A stretch of 64,000 nt of DNA from Nymphaea colorata (lineage: Eukaryota; Streptophyta; Magnoliopsida; Nymphaeales; Nymphaeaceae): NCBI RefSeq assembly GCF_008831285.2, contig NC_045142.1:5155501-5219500 (forward strand). Reading direction: 5' to 3'. Shown one piece after another: positions 1 to 14,005 of the stretch; position 1 is the stretch's first letter; every line of letters starts with the position of its first letter. The notes under the pieces were generated by a model. It was not told the DNA's origin. It did no database searches and saw only the letters and a program-made list of their open reading frames with translations. A program made the translations under genes and the position numbers.

Positions 1-939
1 CGTTGATTGTGCTGCAAGCATGAGGTAGTGATTTAGTTTGGAGGAGGTTGACCATTCAACCTTGTGAACTTCACACCAAACAATGAAAAAATTGATGGAG
101 AAAAAATATACTAAGCATTGAACTAATGGTGAATCAAGCACAATAACAACGATGGGACAGGGAAAGATGGAATTAGCAAAAGGTTAGGTTTTCTAAGTCT
201 CAACTGTCATACTCTTCTAGGATAAACAACTTTTACAAACAAAAGAATAATGAGTGCTGAAATTTTAACGATATCTGAATTGATTTAGACAAATGTAGAT
301 TTGGATCAGTCCACGATCATCTGCCACAGACAAATGCAGATTTTGTCCGTGTTTGGAAACACGCTTGGCCATAGGGCATGCTAAGAGATTACTTCTAAAT
401 GGCCTCTTTCTAAGGGAAAGAGGATCAATCTCACTTCTATACCATGTGACCCGTGAAGATAATAATAGTCTGAAGGAAATCTTATCTGGATGAGATTGCA
501 TACCAATGACACGAATCACATATACTGTCTTTAAGAGGTTTGGGTGAGGTTCACATGCATTGGATTCACATATAGACCAAGCATATATGCGGAAATCTAT
601 GTGTCAATTGTATGCCCCTAAAGCATAACATAAGTTATTACTTCCAGGCCATTAGCAATAGCAGAATGAATTAGCCAAGGTTTATAAAAGAGTTGATGCT
701 CAGAAAAGATTTTTAGCAACAAGAAGCATTATTTGTAGAGCTAAAAATGCTTCCATTTTTCATGGGGAGGTGACTTGGCCTATTTACGAGATGGAGCAGG
801 AAAGCTAATGCAGTTTTTTATTGGCAATCAATTCAAATAGAGCATGTTAAGGCATATTTAGGAATGAAAAGCGTTACCTACATTAAGTCTCCATCACAAC
901 ATCAGGTGATGGCTTGGGATGTTGGATTTGAAGGCATGC
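1..939 (-). other. Remainder of copy A exon 8 and following intron
   Basis: This stretch continues copy A past its stop codon. Compared with copy B (29407-29470) the exon-8 coding sequence is still recognisable down to about 860. It contains the TAA at 940-942, and an extra base near 855-865 that shifts the frame and creates another TAA. The splice donor after it reads gtaacg instead of the gtaagt of copy B. The rest resembles the intron at about 28500-29400 of copy B, for example the shared block around 385-430 and 29065-29110. No kinase exon is present before the left edge. Whether one exists further left cannot be seen. Confidence 0.6.
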
Positions 940-1075
940 TTAGATGACACAACCAACTAGCAATAGAAATAGGATGACTGACCAAAATGATACTCCAATG
1001 ATGCTCGGCTTCATATTTCTTCCACCATTTGGTGGCGGCGGAATTGGGTCATCTTCGATCTGGTTTCCTATTATA
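940..1075 (-). CDS. Copy A exon 8: juxtamembrane and transmembrane segment
   Basis: The acceptor before 1075 (gattcag) joins in phase to exon 7. The exon encodes a short proline-rich outer juxtamembrane stretch (DDPIPPPPNGG) and then a hydrophobic helix (VSFWSVILFLLLVGCV). The reading frame ends at TAA 940-942. In copy B the same codon is Tyr and the exon goes on with a basic stop-transfer stretch. Copy A loses that stretch and everything after it. Confidence 0.72.
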
Positions 1076-4000
1076 CTGAATCACAAAGACAATTAAAGAT
1101 ACTCAAACCATGCTATGAATCAAATAATATAACCCAATTTCAATTATAGTATTTTTAGTTTTTCGATTCTCAAAGAGACCTGAATGGTCAGAGAGAGTTG
1201 AATGATGATGCTGGGCTGGCTTCTCCAAAATAAACAAAAAAAATGGCCCACTTACTTTAGTTGTATCTTTTTATTGCCTTTCAAAGATGCCGGTAAAGGT
1301 CCAGTGAAATTATTGTATGCCAAGTTCCTGCAATTGGTCAATGAAAATCTTTTCATAATAATATCCAATTGGATATTAAACTCCAGTTGTACATTCACAC
1401 TATATGACGGCACTCAGATGGGGAACAGAAGATTGAGCATGCTAAAAATTCAGCATAACTAACTGACTTACAAAGATAGCGTAACCCACACAGAGTTCTA
1501 AAACTATGACAGGCAATCTCACCTAATGAAACCTGAGCCAAAACTCATTTTACTCACCTCAAGCTTGAGGATCAAGTGACAACTCATTTAGTCGCAAGTT
1601 TAAATTGGCAGGCTTAAGATTATAGAAACATGAAGCCAACAAGCTAATTTATTTGTGACAGCTCGTATAACAATGGGCGTTGTAGTGCAAATCATGCACA
1701 CACAAATACATTTCATGGCCCTAGCTTCTCTTTAGCATCCCCGTCAGCTATAGAGCATATTAAGAGGCAATTAGTTAATTCGTACTAGACTTGCTAGTCC
1801 TATTTAACACGTTATGGTCGGCTCATTAGCTTATTGTTTTGTGAGGAAATGAGAGTGTTACAAGCCTAACCCGTTTGATGCATGAGCTACAAATGTTCAT
1901 TCGTTGGTCTACCTGTAACTCTATAGAAATGATGGCCTCAGTTCCTTTGAAGGTTGTAAACCTCCCTTCAAATGGAGCTCCGCGGATGACACATGCTGCA
2001 AGTGTTCTAGGCCTTACTTCCTTTGAAGCGCACTCTTGGTCTTGCATCCATTGAACTCTCAAGAGTTCTTTCAGCTTGCTCATCAATACGCTTCTATTCC
2101 AAAAGTTGAGGCGGGGGGAGAGAATACTTTGAAGCCACTCGCCTAGGCCAACTATTGCTAACACACACAGAAGTTACAAAATACATATTTAGGCATACTA
2201 GTTGAGATATAACATCCAGTATAAATTGTTTTACGTAGCTTTACTTCAGAATAGAATCTTGTTCCTAAAAACTGTATTCAATAAGATTTGTGCTTAATTA
2301 ATAAATTAAGACTTCTCTAAGGTGGAGGAAGCACGAACATTTAATTGGGAGATAGTATTTCATATGGGCTCCAGATACTATTTTGGGGGCCTTTTCATTG
2401 GTCAAGGTCCCAATTTGGCAGGTTCGCCTAGGGTATTGGGGCTGGGGGCGATTCAATTAAACAAGAAGAAAGAAAGCAGGATAGCTTTGAGCAAGCAACC
2501 TAGAATTGAAGGCTTACTTAGTAAAAACGCTATAGACTTGAATTGAAGAAAGTAAACTTTAGGTTTCAGGTCATGAACTGGGTTTTAGAATTTATTGAAG
2601 CCTTTTCATGTGACTAAACTCACAACTCTTTCAAGGAAGGAAATGTCCCCAAGAAGTTTGGAATGTGTCCATTCAAGCTGTTGTTACTCAAGTCTCTGCA
2701 AAATCAGAGTTGAGGTTCAGTGAATCTCTACATAATTATGCAAAGTGGAAATTAAGCCAAGCATGACCATATTTTTCTCACATTATCTCAAGTGCAGTTA
2801 GGCTGCTGAAGTCCAGAAGGGTGCCCTTCAAGCCCGATCCACTAAGATGCCTAAAAAAGCAAAGGAAAATGGAAAGAATATCAAGAAACTTCTTTACGTC
2901 AAAATATTAATCTTTCATATGGGTTAGAACCAAATTAGATTCGTATCATTGAATCCGAGTCATTGGCCAATATACTGCATCCAAGTTTCAACTAGGAGGA
3001 GGAATATAGGTAACAATTAAGGGACTCTGATCCAATGGTTAGGTACCGCATGCTACTTACAGTTCAGTAACACGTGGTGGATCATCAGCATCGCAATTGA
3101 GCCAATCCCAGGTGAACCCTATGGGAAGGCATGGATCGCCTGCCCACAATTGAAGTTGTTGATATTGCTCCTGTAACATCACCAATGCGTTCACTGCAAG
3201 CCATTGTCAGAAAAAACAGCATTCTGTTCAAACTTCTAATGAAACGAAATGGTATAAAGGATCTTCAGATAGCATTTTCACCAATGGAGAAGTGGTTAAT
3301 TTTTTTCAATTTCCTTAGAAAAAGATGTGTGATAAGAAAGAACATTGCTTTTTCTTGCTTTTAACAAGAGGCATTAGTCGGTCAAAGCAATAAAATGAAC
3401 CTGTTATGTAATTTTTTTTCCCTAAAGGTAGCCACTCAAATAAGGGCCTATATTTATCATCTTTATCCTTTTAACTCCATTTAGAATGTTAACTGAAATT
3501 TACAAAAAAAATGTGAGACCCTTTACTTGATTCAAAGTTAAAAGGCAAATGCTTCATCTTAAATGAACAACATTGGAGAGCATAAATTTCACTGCTCCTG
3601 CAAAATTAAGGTGGTTTAACCTAGCACCTTTTTTTATAGGTCAGCAAGGGTGAAGCGGGTATCAGAAAAACCACATAAAGCATATACTTTAAAATACATA
3701 TGAAGATAAGAATTATTGTGTGTTTGTTGATTTATTATGTAGGGACTAAACTATGAGTTGTCTAACTAATTTAATGATTACTTACAAAATGTTACGTATT
3801 TTGTTTAACTTGGCATATGAGACCGTGTGAACGATAATTAAATTGATCAAACAACTCATATATGAAACAGCAAGGAATTTCCATATTTAGATAAACTTAG
3901 TAAATATAACTTAGTATGAACTAGTTGCAAGTTGTCTAATCAACTTGATTGATGATTTATAAAGTGTCATCGGTTCATTTTAATGGGAGAGAGAGAGAGA

Positions 4001-5274
4001 CCATCGTCCTCGTTGGTTCCATTAGCGAGTCCTCGATGGACCTTGAAAACTTCCATTGCGTTGATGATTGGAGGAAGGGATGCATTAGCTGTGTTGACCA
4101 AGGAAACGACCGATCCAGCAGTCATGTAATGACCGTGACTGTAGAACTCCATCACATACGTCCCATAATCAGGGACCATGGGCTCACTTTTATTTCCGCT
4201 GCCATTAACAAGGAAAATGAAGGACCTGCTCTTATTTTGAGAAGCGGCTCGTAATACTTCCTGGAAATAGAACTTGTAGTAATAGGTAGCATCCTCTGCA
4301 AATATTTCGGAAGTTGGGACCGTCAGAGTCGTTGCCTTGCTCGACGCTGGTGTTATGGCGTGGACCAATGCCTGTCCTGGAATATCCGTGTAGTTTTGGA
4401 TGAAGCTCATGTTATCTCTCGTCACAGTAACCACGCCGTCCATCTCAACACTAGGATGCCACCAACGATCATAAGGATCATCAGGGTAACTGCAGCCAAT
4501 GCGACAACTGAAAAGTTAAAGCGCGTCTACAAAAAATGATTTCCTCGTTCCATATAAATTCTTACTTTTTGAAAATTAACTATCTTTATAAACTTTTCGG
4601 GGGCGGGAAAGGGGATGGGATACATTGACAAGAAAATGCTCGGGTCCTTTGAATGACTAAATCATCCCTGACAAAAAAAGTGACGAAATGTAAAATTGGC
4701 CATCCTGTGAGGACAAAAGTGGAACCCGAAAAGTTATCTTTCTTTGACATTTTTGTAAATGAGGCCACAAGTATTCACTAGCATTCCTGTAAACGTTCTT
4801 GCCAAAACTCACATAGAGATTTTTTTTTAGTTTTCACTTTTTTACGTATGAGTGCTCCTTAAAACTTTAAATTTTTAGTAACAGTGCCCTTTAACCATAA
4901 CTTTCTGGCTCTGCCACTATATTATAAAGTGACGCCATTGTCATGTATGTAACAACCATTTTTTCATCACATATTTAATTTTTGATCATCCAACAACATA
5001 TGACACATGACAACGTCCATATATATTATATTATATATCTATATAATGCAAGCTGGTCACCGAATGTTGCGAGATGACTAAAACTTGAAAGTTTGCTTGT
5101 TAAATAACAGTGTCTATGTTGAGATTAGAGATAGTTTCTCCAACGATAACGGTTTATGGAGGCCTTAGTAACCATTTATGGTCATGTTATACATGAATTT
5201 CTGAGTTTTGGTTATCGAGAAACTATTTGGCATCCCGCAACACTTGTATTCTCTCTCCCTCTCCCTCTCTCTCC

Positions 5275-5340
<66 letters not shown>

Positions 5341-8199
5341 TGTACTTTTTTTTCTACTCCGTTGTGTCTTCCCTACTCTTTGACCTATCTATTTTCTTTT
5401 CTTTTCAGAACCATCTTTTATACTTTAAATGAATCTCATTGAAGGAAATGCATTTGAAAATAATTAAAGAGGCTTGGACATGGAGAGCTATGGTTGTAGT
5501 GTACAGTGTCAAATTCACTATCGGTTAATGAAGAGAGGACTATTGGTTTTTTTTATAAGAGATCACTCCCTTTCTCCATAGGGAGAGTTGGTGCACGCAA
5601 CAGATATGCACTAAACAAAAGTAGGAGGAGGGAGTTGAGGTATTTTGGAAAATTTTCAAAAAGAATGTTTTTTTTGGACTTTAACCTTCTTTTACTACAT
5701 TTTTCTATCCTTGTAAGGGTGCTCACCTTTTTACTGAATGGGGTATTCTGGTCATTTTAAATAGTTTTGCATTGTCCATATTTAGTTTTATTGTGATGGG
5801 GGACATCAATTATGAGTTGCTGAGTGCTGGGATAATAAAGTCTCCAGCGATAAGCGAGCATCATCAATACGTTTAGTCTATTTTCTATGCAAATGATGTT
5901 CTAATTATGTTTGTTAATGAGCGAAGACAAACCGCTCTGTCAAATCCAAAGAAGATCATAGAAGAGTTTGAAAGAGGTGCTCGAATGGTGAAAATTCTGA
6001 ATAGTGCTTTATAGTTGGATTTAATATAAATCCAAATCATCTCATCAAGGTAGCTAAACTCTTTGAACAGATGTCTTTCAAGTACCCTGGGCTGCTTTGC
6101 TGGCAATTGAAGTAACTGAAGAATTCGTCTTCTGGCTAGGTGATTTCCAGAAATACAATGTTATTTAAAGATTGGCTATAATATTTGTGTGTGTGTGTGT
6201 GTGTGTGCAGATAGCAAGATCAACTTCTACCATGAATAGCAGCAACTATTTCTCTCTTTTAATTAAATGCTTAATTTAAAATAAGCATTTACAGAATAAA
6301 CAAGTACATATAAAAGTCAACGAAATTAGAATTGGTAGAAGGCAAACCCAATAATATATACATGTGTATGTGTGTGTGGCTTTGGCAGCTTTCATGAAAT
6401 AAAAAGCGGACCAAGGAAAGCCAATGACGGCTAGCTTGCATAAGCCAAACAAGCATACAGGATGTGCATGCCGCTCAAACCCACTTACTTGTCTCTCCTC
6501 AATATTTATAGATTTAGTTTGACGCGATTTTGAGATCGTGACATATATAAAGAAACAAAGCACAATATTATGTATAAAGAAACAAAGCACAATATTAACG
6601 GACGGATGATATTGTAACTTGTCATTTGTACCATTAAAAGAAAGTTCATATTATAACATGCAGCTGGGAGATAGCGGTCCCGACTTTTATTAAGAACTAA
6701 TGAGTAAAGAACCTTTTATAACACAGACTATATGAAAGGATGAATATTATTAATTTGTACAACAAAACTATGCTGCATACCATGAAAGATAAAGCAAACT
6801 TTTTTGTAATTACGACATTAATAAATTGTACTTTAATTTGTTCTTTCAAAAATGAGTTTGAGAATTGAACATGTATAGCTGTCGGTTCAATAAATCAACC
6901 GATTCAGCGAGTTAATTGAAGTGGCAGTGAAATGTTAAAAGAACGAATGAAAAAAAAAAAAAAAACTGATAATTATTGAAAATCAGTAAAACGCTCAAAG
7001 CAATCGTTCAAAAACGAAAGGCTAGAATCTTGGGTCGGCTACCAATATTCAATCCAATCGGTGGAACTGATGGGATTCAAGTTGGCTCATTCAGGCCCCT
7101 CGGAGCACTAATTTCTCTCCATCAAAGCCTTAAAAATTAAAATACTTCAAAGCCTTAAATACTACGGACGGGAAATTAAAATACGTTCGTTTGAGTCTTT
7201 TCAAATCGACGTCCGTGTAAATGATGCTCCGCGTCAAAGCCTAGCTCCTCACATGCAGTTTATGTATCTTTTACTCTTACCTTACGAAGTCCGCCGCTCC
7301 GAAGGCTGTCCTGCTTCTCAACAGAAGAACGTCTTCTTTGTCGTCCGTTGCATACATGCTCGGCTCAAATTCCCTGATTTCAAGAGTGGAGATGAAGGGA
7401 GTCTGGTCGGGCGACGTGCGAGCAACACAGACGCTGATCTCGTCTACCTTGGGTCCATATATTACTTCATGATAATAGGAGTTGGTGGAAGAAGTGTCCA
7501 CAGTCACCCAAGTGTTGCCATCGAATTGAAGATCGAAGGAAGGTGGCGATGACTTGCCGTCGTAGTTGCCATAGAAGAAGGATGCCCGAACCATGTGTTT
7601 CTTGCCCGTGGCTACCCCTGGTATCACATAGCAGCTCTTCTTCTGGGAGGGAAAGTAGCGGAGGCTATTGAGCTCTTGGTTGTATTCACTAAAATTCTGG
7701 ACTTGGGCAGCTTTCCCTGTCTTAATGTAACTGTCGTCGCCCACCCATTTGATGCCGTCGTCGGTGTGCTCGCCAGATCCTCCACAGTCAATGCTCAAGA
7801 ACACTGAAGGAAACAAAGGAAAAGATCACCGGCTATGATGCATGCATCAAGGGCGTCCCTTTCATGGGGATGGTTCTATAGTTCCTCCAAATCAAATTCT
7901 TCCCTTGTATGGAACTCCAAAGATGTGCCACTTTCAAACACAAATATTTTGGAGAAGGAAACCAATAACTGACATGTGTAAAGTCAGCTCCCAACAGAAA
8001 AGTGTGCATGATGTCATTGCTTATGGGGAAACTAGAAGCACCAATTATGTGGACTATACGTGTGGGCATGTGTATTTATTGGTTGTAAGTAAAGAGAACA
8101 GGCCCGAAGGGAGATCATGGAACACGTACGCTGATCCGCAAAGCAGGAGAAAATTTGGATTGCAGTGCACAAAGCAAAAAGGTGCAGGGATCTTGCCAT
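940..8199 (-). CDS. Copy A: malectin-like LRR receptor, truncated after the transmembrane helix
   Basis: Eight exons join in frame: 8130-8199, 7281-7803, 4002-4489, 3061-3193, 2782-2850, 2624-2695, 1256-1327 and 1075-940. All visible junctions are GT-AG and the phases agree, giving 520 residues. The ATG at 8199 starts a hydrophobic signal peptide (MARSLHLFALC...); upstream starts in the frame are not ATG. The order is signal peptide, malectin-like ectodomain (two exons), a GDPC motif, LRRs and one membrane helix near residues 500-520. The protein then ends at TAA 940-942, where copy B has TAT, so there is no cytoplasmic kinase. The family normally has about 880-900 residues and acts as a plasma-membrane receptor kinase in immune or symbiotic signalling. 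Copy A is either a pseudogene or a kinase-less receptor-like protein. Exon structure is well supported; expression is unknown. Confidence 0.72.
1256..3193 (-). CDS. Copy A exons 4-7: GDPC motif and leucine-rich repeats
   Basis: Exon 4 (3061-3193, 133 nt) carries the linker with WAGDPCLP and WDWLNC, the GDPC motif that lies between malectin-like domain and LRRs in this family. Exon 5 (2782-2850, 69 nt), exon 6 (2624-2695, 72 nt) and exon 7 (1256-1327, 72 nt) each encode one LRR unit, such as LSNNSLNGHIPNFLG and LAYNNFTGPLPASLKG. Every exon begins and ends in the same phase, as is usual for these 23-24 residue LRR exons. Donors are gtaagt or gtgag. Confidence 0.75.
4002..4489 (-). CDS. Copy A exon 3: malectin-like domain, second half
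   Basis: This 488-nt exon starts after ctgcag at 4490 and encodes YPDDPYDRWWHPS, the usual entry to the second malectin-like half, through NAMEVFKVHRGLANGTNEDD. It ends at the donor g|gtctct, as in copy B. The Arg at the exon 2/3 junction of copy B is Ser here because the first exon base changed (AGG to AGT). A GA-repeat lies directly at the donor, inside the intron. Confidence 0.75.
5250..5339. repeat. (CT)n(TA)n compound microsatellite
   Basis: A CT tract runs straight into a TA tract inside intron 2 of copy A. Several overlapping short open frames here (SLSLSL..IYIYIY) come only from the repeat. Copy B has a much shorter TA tract at the matching place (33739-33757). Confidence 0.95.
6185..6208. 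repeat. (GT)n microsatellite
   Basis: A simple GT run in intron 2 of copy A. The same place in copy B (34626-34636) has a much shorter run. Confidence 0.9.
7281..7803 (-). CDS. Copy A exon 2: malectin-like domain, first half
   Basis: This 523-nt exon follows the acceptor ttcag at 7804. It encodes FLSIDCGGSGEHTDDGIKWV, the standard start of a malectin-like carbohydrate-binding fold, and ends with AFGAADFVR at the donor gtaagag. It is one codon shorter than exon 2 of copy B (DDG against DGLG). Copies A and B are close to identical over the rest of the exon. Confidence 0.78.
8130..8199 (-). CDS. Copy A exon 1: signal peptide
   Basis: The 70-nt exon encodes a short positively charged start and a hydrophobic core (SLHLFALCTAIQIFSCF), then Ala-Asp-Gln, and ends at a gtacgt donor. 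It joins exon 2 in phase to give QLFLSIDCGG, the normal mature N-terminus for this receptor family. The ATG at 8199 is the first in-frame ATG. Confidence 0.75.
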
Positions 8200-10640
<2,441 letters not shown>

Positions 10641-10720
10641 CGCTGCCATCCCTCAGCAAGCTGTGGGCTGTGAGTGTGGAATGTTTTTTAAGGGGGTACT
10701 TATTCACAGATTTTCATACA

Positions 10721-10759
<39 letters not shown>

Positions 10760-12092
10760 CAAAAAGTAAATATTAGAAAATGTTAATGTGAAAATAAAGA
10801 AACATGTAATAAATGAACTTATCCTAACAATTTTTAGATGGTCAGGGGTCTGTTTTCGAAACGTTGCGATATTTAACTAAAAAAATCATCTTCAGTGGCG
10901 AGGGAGAGGAGGTAATGGCCTCTCTTTCAGGTGGTAAAAGATAACTGGTCACCTAGGCTACAAAAGGTGATAACCATTGGCAAGGCCAAAAATGTTGGTT
11001 GGGAGAGGACTAATTCAATAACTTTTAATGCTTTTGGTCTTTTGGTTTGATATCATTGACAAAGCCACAAATTTTAGCTGGAGAGCACTAATTCAAGAAC
11101 GGAGCACCTATATTTATGGACAATCAAATATATGTGAAAATAAACAAACTTTGTAAAGCTGCCCAAAACATAACAGCCAATCGTTTTGCTATTAATTCTT
11201 GCAAAAAAGTTCCTTTCGCGTTTTCGTGCCCATCAAACAAGCCCCTGCGGAGAAGTACGCTTCTTTATATTATGACATATCGAACAACTTCATCATCCTG
11301 GTCTATGCGAGTCGATTCCCGATCAGTGAACCTTGCTTGCCAATTTTTACGAAGGCAATTCAATTGAAAGAAAATCAGTGGGACCAGAAATTCTGACTGG
11401 AGTGGGGCCAGAAATTTCAACCAAACACTTGGCTCTAGATATGTCAACAACAAAGAGTCAAAGATATGATGATTAATTGATAACCTGATTGCATAGATGA
11501 AAATGGAACGAAAAGAGCAAGAAACGATAGAGGTGACGGTGTTTGGATGGAGCAAAAGGGAAGAGTGAAAAGGAAGGATTATGCAAAAGTATAATTGGAT
11601 GGGAAGGACTGGAAAGGATTAAGGGATTAACGGAACGGAAAATAAGTTTTTCCTCTATTTCCAACAACAAGATAGTGAAGAGCATTTCAAAGGGTAGATA
11701 TCAACCTGCCTGATTCTGCAGAGTTGTACACGCTTTGCTAATAAATTGGCTTTTTTTGAAAAATAAAAAATATAGAAAAAAAACAATTTCGATAAGTTCA
11801 CGAAAAACTATTTAACCATTGAAAAGATGCAAAAGGCTGCTTAATTCAGAAGTAATTGACAATGACGCACTTCATGAATTAAAATATTTCCCCCTACTTA
11901 AAGAAGAGAATTGGGGCAACGTCACGCACTGTGGGTAGCAGTTGGTTTAAGGTCTTTCCAGTGGGTTGAAAAGCTCCCGCAAGGTCATTTTTCCTTGTAA
12001 CACTAAGTGTGTGTTTGATAGTCACATCAGTCCTGAATTCGGATATACTGAGTGATCCGCAGTATTAAGAAACGACCATTTTAAAATTAGTA
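10641..12092. other. Noncoding DNA with a TA microsatellite
   Basis: A TA tract lies at 10724-10758. The rest has only short accidental open frames. Several tgtttgat/atcaaaca motifs (near 10225, 11230 and 12010) resemble the ends of the element at 13148-14958 and may be worn relatives. I could not match them into pairs with target duplications. Confidence 0.5.
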
Positions 12093-12100
12093 GTTTTGAG

Positions 12101-12602
12101 TAGGGCTGCACGAGCCAAGTCGAGTTCAAGCTCGGCCGGCTCGAGCTCAGCTCGACTCATGTTTAGTCAGTTCGAGCTTGACACGAGCTTCATAGCTTCA
12201 GTTTGAGCTTGACTCGAGTGACTGTTTTCAAGCTGGAGCTCGGCTAGAGCAGCTCGTTTATTGACAATGCCTTCCTTTTTAGCTGGAAGTGACGATGGGG
12301 GAGGAGGAAGCGTGTTGGGAAAAGAGAAAAAAGAAAAGAAAAAATTAATGAGTGGTTGGGAAAGAGAAACGTGGGTGATGAGAAGGAAAAAAAGGAGGGA
12401 AGTTAGAAAATTTAAAAGGGTGAAGAGAGGAAAAAAAAGGAGGGAAATTAGAAAGTTTAAAAACGATTTTAACTTTAGCTAATTGATTTAATATAACGAG
12501 TCGAGTCCAGTTTAAATGAGTCGAGTTCTTGCAACTCGAGCCGAACTTTTGCGAGCGAGTTCGAGTCGAGCCCGAGTTGGCTCGAATCATTGTGCAGCCC
12601 TA
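12101..12602. mobile_element. hAT-type MITE, 502 bp
   Basis: The ends form an 11-bp terminal inverted repeat, TAGGGCTGCAC at 12101 and its complement ending at 12602. It is flanked by near-perfect 8-bp target duplications, gttttgag (12093-12100) and gtttcgag (12603-12610). An 8-bp duplication is the mark of the hAT superfamily. The subterminal parts are rich in gagctcg/cgagctc motifs. The inside is a purine-rich stretch with no transposase, so the element is non-autonomous. Confidence 0.8.
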
Positions 12603-12968
12603 GTTTCGAGATCCACGAAGGGCCTGAAATCCATGGATTTCATTTCAGAGGGGGGGGAGGGGTCCGACCCCTCCTGGGATCTCAGTTCTCCGTGGGAGAC
12701 GTCATGGTGGGCAATGCCAACCCCTGCCCACCTCTGCCTGCCAGATGCTGCCTGCTTGTGTCCTCTCTCTCTCTTGTGACCTTTCGGTGCGGGCTTGCAT
12801 GGGCAAAAAATAAACCCTCAGTAAGCTGAGGGATTCAAATCGAAACCAATGGCCGACGGTTTAAATCCCGCTTTTTCTTGCTGAAAAAAGGGCATCCAAG
12901 CCCTCATGTTAGACCGAAAAAGAGCGCTCCAAACCCCTTCTTGTTCCAGTTCACACACACACAAAGCG

Positions 12969-13031
<63 letters not shown>

Positions 13032-13147
13032 CCATGATGACACCTCACTGGAGATATCTCGGTCACCGGCCAACAGATGCCCTGGATTGCCTCCTTCCTT
13101 ATTTTGGCAGACCGGTGGCCATCCATCCCCGATAAACTCTACTCTAA
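12603..13147. repeat. GA microsatellite in a GC-richer spacer
   Basis: A GA run at about 12969-13028 lies between the hAT MITE and the Harbinger-like element. The flanking sequence is GC-richer than most of the window. Open frames on both strands across the run are products of the repeat and contain no recognisable domain. Confidence 0.7.
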
Positions 13148-13197
13148 GGCCCTGTTTGATAGCCGGGGTAAAATGAGAGGAGGGGGTGAAATATGTA

Positions 13198-13298
13198 CGG
13201 GCGGGTGAAATTTCACCCGCCCGACTGAAAACGCAACAAACGGGGTGAAATTTCACCCCGTTGAACGTAAAAGGGAGCGGGTGAAATTTCACCCGCTC
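13198..13298. repeat. Three spaced perfect palindromes sharing core GGGTGAAATTTCACCC
   Basis: Perfect palindromes of 26, 24 and 24 bp lie at 13198-13223, 13239-13262 and 13275-13298. Their flanks differ (GC, AC/GT and GAGC), but all share the same 16-bp core. They sit 50-150 bp inside the left end of the Harbinger-like element. Confidence 0.9.
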
Positions 13299-14005
13299 AG
13301 CATGTTGCTTTCTCACCTGCTTAGCCGACCAACTCCCCTCATCACACCCACGACCAATTTCACCCCTTTCCTCCCTCGCATTCGAGTGACTTCTCACTGT
13401 CGCCGCTCCGCCGTCGCCGTTCTCACCGTCGCCGCTCTCACTGTCGCTCCTCCGCCGGTTCACCAACGCCACAGTCGCCGCTCTCAAGTAAGGGTTTCTC
13501 CATTTTTCTCGCTGTGTCCCTTTTTCAGAAACGCCCAAATCGATTTTTTCTCTGTCTCTCTCTTGCACCCATTTCATCTTCTCCGTCAGTTTCCTCAAAA
13601 GCAAGACTACTTCGTGAGGCCAATTCATACGTGTCAACCTGAAGCAAGAAACAACGGTCAAGACGACACAACATGGACCTTTCTTCTAGCTCCTTCTTTT
13701 TCTTGCATTTTCTCGAGGAAACTAGAGGATGTAATGGCCGTTATTGTTGATAACAAGGGTTTTGGGGGTACTAAGGCTTCCAATCTACGGAATGAGGATT
13801 CGGTTGCAGCATGTTTGTGGTCCTTTTCGAGGATTTACTTCCAGAGCGGAAGGTCGGTTGGATGCCAGAATGGCTTCAAGATAAGGTCTCCTTTGAAATA
13901 GAGGAATCAGTGGCAAGAATATAAGGATTCAAGCAATTGAGTTAGAATTTATGGTCCTGCTGCCTATAGAGATCAGCAGAGAGTACTGGAGGGTGTGAAT
14001 AAACG

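Noticed and set aside
5156-5442. Three overlapping plus-strand frames of Ser-Leu and Ile-Tyr repeats
   Set aside because: They are translations of the CT/TA microsatellite in intron 2 of copy A.
7253-7552. Plus-strand frame of 99 residues (and its twin at 35705-36004)
   Set aside because: Antisense shadow of malectin-domain exon 2; similar in both copies only because the exon is conserved.
13198-13298. Short palindromic repeats as a CRISPR-like array
   Set aside because: Only three units with differing flanks and unequal spacers, in plant DNA inside a transposon end.
12818-13901. Frames of 102, 210 and 218 residues on both strands
   Set aside because: They cross the GA microsatellite and the palindromic end of the transposon; low-complexity composition and no domain.
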